DNA from: an uncultured bacterium
Lineage (GTDB): Bacteria; Actinomycetota; Coriobacteriia; Coriobacteriales; Eggerthellaceae
Length of the DNA: 8,687 bases
Reading direction: 5' to 3'
Assembly (NCBI GenBank): GCA_905215035.1
Contig: CAJMOJ010000076.1
Span: 1-8,687 of the forward strand
Position 1 is the first letter of the stretch. Every line of letters starts with the position of its first letter. Below are positions 6,350 through 8,687 of the stretch, piece after piece. Below the pieces are notes generated by a model, which worked only from the letters and a program-made list of their open reading frames with translations, was not told the DNA's origin and searched no databases. The position numbers and the translations under genes were made by a program.

Positions 6350-7542
6350 ATAAGAGCGCTTTTGAGCGCTTTTTCCATAACTGCTTGCAGCTCTTGTGGT
6401 GTATTAGTATTAATAAACGATGCTTGAGTGATGTTTGCTTGCGTGAGAGTGTCTTCTGTGATTATCAATGTGGGAAACTCTGCTAATACATCACGTATGC
6501 GTTGTTTGTCTGCTTGGGCAAATTGTTGAACTGTGTCAAAACAAGCACTTGTTTTATACGTTGCGCATAAGGGTTGCAATATGCCGTCAATTTGAGGAAC
6601 ACAGGCTGCGTAATCGGGATGGGAGCAAAGAAGCGCTTCTTCAAGTTCAAAAAGTGCAGGATTGATCAAAGGCATGTCGCAGGCAACAATGCTGACAAGA
6701 TCGTAGCGTGCATATTCCAGTGCCGTTGCAAGTCCGAGCAGTGCACCTCGTTTTGGATAGATGTCTTCAATAAGGCGCAGACCAGGATAGTGTCCGCATA
6801 AATAAGAAAGCTTCTCAGGTTCATTGGTAGTGATCATAAGATCTGCGGCATAGGGTGCAATACGTGCAAGCATGTGCTCGATTAGCGGGCGTCCTAAGAA
6901 ATCTACAAGCGCTTTTGACTGACCCATTCTGTGTGATTCCCCTCCTGCCTGCAGCGCAATGCTTGCAAGAGGTTTGCTAAATGTTTCAATAAGCCATGAG
7001 CAGATTTGTTCGGTTGCATCAAAATTAAATACCGGCAAGCCAAGGTTTGCTGCTGTGCTGCCAACTGCATCAAGGTCGGTTATGACCGCGCAGGGAAGCG
7101 TTGACTGCTTGTCCTCTAGGCATAGGTTTGCTGTTTTGCATTGTTCAATAAACCGATCGGCATATTCAACATCAGCAGGATTATCAGCCCGTATGAGTTC
7201 AATCGTGGGAAAACCTGACGCTCTAAATCCTTCTATCAATACAAGATTAGAAGCGGGGAGAAGAGCGACTGCTTCATGCGCATCATCAAAATCTTTAACT
7301 TCCATTAAAGCGTACTGGTCAGGTGAAAGAATTCCGGTAGCAATCGTGCCTGCATGATGATGGCGATATGAATCTTTACCTGGTACATCAATTTCAAACC
7401 CAGCGTGACCGTGATGCTTTACGGAAGAGACTGCAAGAGAGCGCTTTGCAAGGGCCTCGATGAGATTAACGACAAGAGTGGTTTTTCCCGAATTTTGCCG
7501 ACCAACAAAAGCGACGACATTGTCTTGACGAGTGTTGCGCAT
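6346..7542 (-). CDS. MobB-MobA fusion: molybdenum cofactor guanylyltransferase with GTPase domain
   Basis: Residues 1 to about 185 are a MobB domain: the P-loop GRQNSGKTT at 14-22, SVKHHGHAGFEID, GKDSYRHHHAGT and LIEGFRASGFPTIEL are typical of this GTP-binding Mob accessory protein. Residues from about 190 to the end are a MobA nucleotidyltransferase: LQAGGESHRMGQSKAL at 197-212 is the GTP-binding signature, CDMPLINPAL at 288-297 carries the metal-binding Asp, and GILQPLCATYK and NTNTPQEL complete the family pattern. MobA transfers GMP to Mo-molybdopterin to make MGD, and MobB assists. One 398-residue polypeptide would couple both. The first residue of the usual LAGG is followed by Gln here (LQAGG), a minor variation. 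The gene starts 8 bp after the moaE-like gene with AAGGA upstream, and its stop overlaps the stop of the converging regulator gene by 4 bp. Confidence 0.92.
   Translation of the reverse strand: MRNTRQDNVVAFVGRQNSGKTTLVVNLIEALAKRSLAVSSVKHHGHAGFEIDVPGKDSYRHHHAGTIATGILSPDQYALMEVKDFDDAHEAVALLPASNLVLIEGFRASGFPTIELIRADNPADVEYADRFIEQCKTANLCLEDKQSTLPCAVITDLDAVGSTAANLGLPVFNFDATEQICSWLIETFSKPLASIALQAGGESHRMGQSKALVDFLGRPLIEHMLARIAPYAADLMITTNEPEKLSYLCGHYPGLRLIEDIYPKRGALLGLATALEYARYDLVSIVACDMPLINPALFELEEALLCSHPDYAACVPQIDGILQPLCATYKTSACFDTVQQFAQADKQRIRDVLAEFPTLIITEDTLTQANITQASFINTNTPQELQAVMEKALKSALI
6352..6374 (+). terminator. Possible intrinsic terminator after the ModE-like gene
   Basis: The 10-bp unit GAGCGCTTTT is repeated in tandem at 6354-6363 and 6364-6373. 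Because AGCGCT is self-complementary, 6355-6360 can pair with 6365-6370 around a 4-base loop, with A-U and G-U pairs extending the stem, and a short T-run follows. It lies just after the regulator's stop on that strand, inside the last codons of the converging mobB-mobA gene. The T-run is short and partly used in the stem, so its strength is uncertain. On the opposite strand no T-run follows. Confidence 0.4.
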
Positions 7543-7550
7543 GAGTATCC

Positions 7551-7994
7551 TTATAAGTCGTTTGATTCGTAGATCTCAGTCTCAGTGACAAGGTTGGTTT
7601 TAATGCGATCGACTAAACGGGTGAGAGCATCAACGGCATGAGGACGGATGTCAGCTCCAATAAGTACATACATAAGTGTTTCACCTACGGCAAGTTTTCC
7701 CTCATTGAGCCAAGCGCGTACATAATATATCCCTTCCCATGTGCGCGCTTCAGCTAATGCTTCTTCTACTCCTGCGTGATCATAGCTAAACTGGACTGCG
7801 GCAACGGACATGCTTTGGGTGCTGTTGTTTGGATTATGCGCAGAGTCAGAAGCGTATTCTTCTGCGCGCACGGTATGGCGTGGAGTTGCTCGCACAACGC
7901 CGTTATGAGTGAGATATATACCAACCTGAGAAGCGTGCTTATCTTGCTTTGCTTCCGTCAACCATTGATCCATGCTTGGCTCGGGTAGTCCCAT
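7551..7994 (-). CDS. Divergent MoaE-like protein (molybdopterin synthase large subunit family)
   Basis: MoaE, with its sulfur-donor partner MoaD, converts cyclic pyranopterin monophosphate to molybdopterin. This 147-residue protein fits MoaE in length and pattern: GIYLTHNGVVRATPRHTVR (25-43) at the position of the GAxxxFxGxVR segment, VAAVQFSYDHAGVEEALAEA (64-83), EGKLAVGETLMYVLIGADIRPHAVDAL (98-124), and LVDRIKTNLVTETEIYE (127-143). Lys132 matches the catalytic Lys of LKTRAPIWKKE-type tails, but the second Lys is absent (TEIYE in place of IWKKE), and the usual His-Arg before xGxLxxGE is not recognisable. It may therefore be a diverged or non-catalytic homologue. The ATG at 7994 is preceded by a perfect AGGAGG six bases upstream; an ATG at 8009 would place that ribosome site inside codons 2 and 3. 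It is first in a two-gene operon with mobB-mobA. Confidence 0.72.
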   Translation of the reverse strand: MGLPEPSMDQWLTEAKQDKHASQVGIYLTHNGVVRATPRHTVRAEEYASDSAHNPNNSTQSMSVAAVQFSYDHAGVEEALAEARTWEGIYYVRAWLNEGKLAVGETLMYVLIGADIRPHAVDALTRLVDRIKTNLVTETEIYESNDL

Positions 7995-8170
7995 CGCCAA
8001 CCTCCTCACATCCTAGTGTATAGTAGCTTTTTGCGTTCTGTGACTACACAACATACCGTATAACACGATACCGTAGGTGAATTTATCTTAAGAAAGAGTA
8101 ATGGGTTGCGTTTTTATACTGTTGCTGATGTGGTTATCAAATACGGTGAGAAAGAGAGGGGATAAAGTCT
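7995..8170. promoter_or_regulatory. Divergent intergenic region between moaE-like and dmsA-like genes
   Basis: This 176-bp stretch must hold promoters for both directions. On the plus strand TATACT at 8115-8120 is a good -10-like hexamer for the dmsA-like gene, but no -35 lies at standard spacing. For the minus strand, TATACA preceded 18 bp upstream by TAGTCA is a weak pair. ATACCGTA is directly repeated at 8053-8060 and 8068-8075 (15-bp period), with an inverted ATACGGT at 8141-8147; a regulator site is possible. AGGGG before the ATG at 8171 is the likely ribosome site. Confidence 0.35.
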
Positions 8171-8687
8171 ATGTCTTGTCAGATACCCGACTTTTCACAC
8201 CGTGCGTTTTTGAAGACAACTGATGCATCGGGTACTGGCTTATCGGGAACTGGCTTATCGGGAACTGATGTATTAGGAGTTGATGCATTGGGAACTGGCC
8301 CATCGGAAGCTAATGCATTAGGAGCGCTGGTAGCAGCAAGTGAAACCCTTGCTGCAAGTGAGGCAACATTTGACTCAGTTGAGCCTGCTTCTGTTGATGA
8401 ATCAGACAAAATTGTTTGGAGCCAATGTAACGTTAACTGTGGGGGTCGGTGTATTTTCCAATGGCATGTAAAGGATGGAAAAATCCAATACATGGAGACC
8501 GACAATACAGGAAATTCTGATTTTCAAGCCCGCGCCTGTTTACGTGGGCGCATGATGCGCCAATGGATTAATAGTCCTGATCGTTTGCAGTATCCCATGA
8601 AACGTGTGGGCGCTCGTGGGGAAGGTAAGTTTGAACGCATCTCGTGGGATGAAGCGATACAAACTATTGCTGATAAGATTCGCTATA
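8171..8687 (+). CDS. DmsA-like molybdopterin oxidoreductase, catalytic subunit (5' part)
   Basis: The gene runs off the window after 172 codons. From about residue 80 it matches the N-terminal domain of DMSO-reductase-family catalytic subunits: IVWSQCNVNCGGRC with Cys86, Cys90 and Cys94, then RACLRGRMMRQWINSPDRL with Cys123, giving a [4Fe-4S] site, followed by PMKRVGARGEGKFERISWDEA, closely DmsA-like. Such enzymes use bis-MGD to reduce substrates such as DMSO or TMAO in anaerobic respiration; the substrate cannot be told here. The leader is odd. SHRAFLK at residues 9-15 is a Tat motif (SRRxFLK) with the first Arg replaced by His, and instead of a hydrophobic segment there are seven pentapeptide repeats (residues 17-51). 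No earlier start exists in frame, because a TGA lies at 8147-8149. The mob and moa genes next to it would supply its cofactor. Confidence 0.9.
   Translation, partial: MSCQIPDFSHRAFLKTTDASGTGLSGTGLSGTDVLGVDALGTGPSEANALGALVAASETLAASEATFDSVEPASVDESDKIVWSQCNVNCGGRCIFQWHVKDGKIQYMETDNTGNSDFQARACLRGRMMRQWINSPDRLQYPMKRVGARGEGKFERISWDEAIQTIADKIRY
8219..8323 (+). repeat. Seven 15-bp repeats encoding pentapeptides in the dmsA-like leader
   Basis: Seven consecutive 15-bp units encode TDASG, TGLSG, TGLSG, TDVLG, VDALG, TGPSE and ANALG (residues 17-51). Units two and three (8234-8248 and 8249-8263) are identical at the DNA level, ACTGGCTTATCGGGA, which suggests recent duplication; the others are diverged. 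The block sits directly after the Tat-like SHRAFLKT. Confidence 0.85.

Noticed and set aside
7995..8009. Longer start of the MoaE-like gene at 8009
   Set aside because: The AGGAGG ribosome site for the ATG at 7994 would then be codons 2 and 3; nothing supports initiation upstream.
8126..8139. FNR/CRP-like palindrome TGAT-N6-ATCA upstream of the dmsA-like gene
   Set aside because: The FNR consensus has a 4-base spacer (TTGAT-N4-ATCAA); here the spacer is 6 and the outer bases match on one side only.
8179..8505. 108-codon minus-strand frame with NTSVPDKPVPDKP-like repeats
   Set aside because: It is the antisense reading of the 15-bp repeats in the dmsA-like gene; the plus-strand frame has the family motifs.

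Overview
This window is a molybdenum gene cluster. It holds molybdate import, molybdenum-cofactor (Moco) synthesis, guanine-dinucleotide attachment and a candidate regulator, and it runs into the start of a DMSO-reductase-family molybdoenzyme. Base composition looks moderate (a little under 50 % GC by eye, not computed). The DmsA-like enzyme, the lipoprotein ModA and the end of the Mog protein, which resembles actinobacterial homologues, suggest an anaerobically respiring bacterium, possibly an Actinomycetota member of the Coriobacteriia type. That taxonomic guess is low-confidence inference.

Layout. 1-152 (+) is the 3' end of a Mog/MoaB-type molybdopterin adenylyltransferase. 153-339 is a convergent intergenic region with a 16-bp degenerate repeat array. 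A five-gene minus-strand operon then runs from 5850 down to 340 in the order modA, modB, modC, moaA, moaC. Its junctions are tight: abutting stop/start, a 4- to 8-base junction, 27 bases, and 7 bases with the ribosome site inside moaA. A one-domain ModE-type regulator (6005-6349, +) diverges from modA. The region between them holds a perfect 12-bp inverted repeat with a 6-bp spacer, an excellent candidate operator. The regulator gene converges on and overlaps by 4 bp a minus-strand pair, a divergent moaE-like gene (7551-7994) followed by a mobB-mobA fusion (6346-7542). A divergent intergenic region (7995-8170) separates that pair from a truncated dmsA-like gene (8171-8687, +).

How the genes fit. 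ModABC brings in molybdate. MoaA and MoaC make cyclic pyranopterin monophosphate. The MoaE-like protein is placed for the sulfur-insertion step, but key residues look lost and no MoaD lies in the window. Mog activates molybdopterin for metal insertion, and the MobB-MobA fusion attaches GMP to give the bis-MGD form that DMSO-reductase-family enzymes use. The adjacent oxidoreductase is the plausible client.

The unusual points are a ModB with an extra N-terminal membrane segment and a roughly 250-residue extracytoplasmic region of unknown function; a perfect hairpin followed by a T-rich stretch inside modB; a ModE lacking molybdate-binding domains; a molybdoenzyme leader with His-Arg where a Tat signal has Arg-Arg and seven 15-bp pentapeptide-coding repeats in place of the hydrophobic segment; a Gln/Asn-rich repeat-built extension on MoaC; and the 16-bp repeat array.
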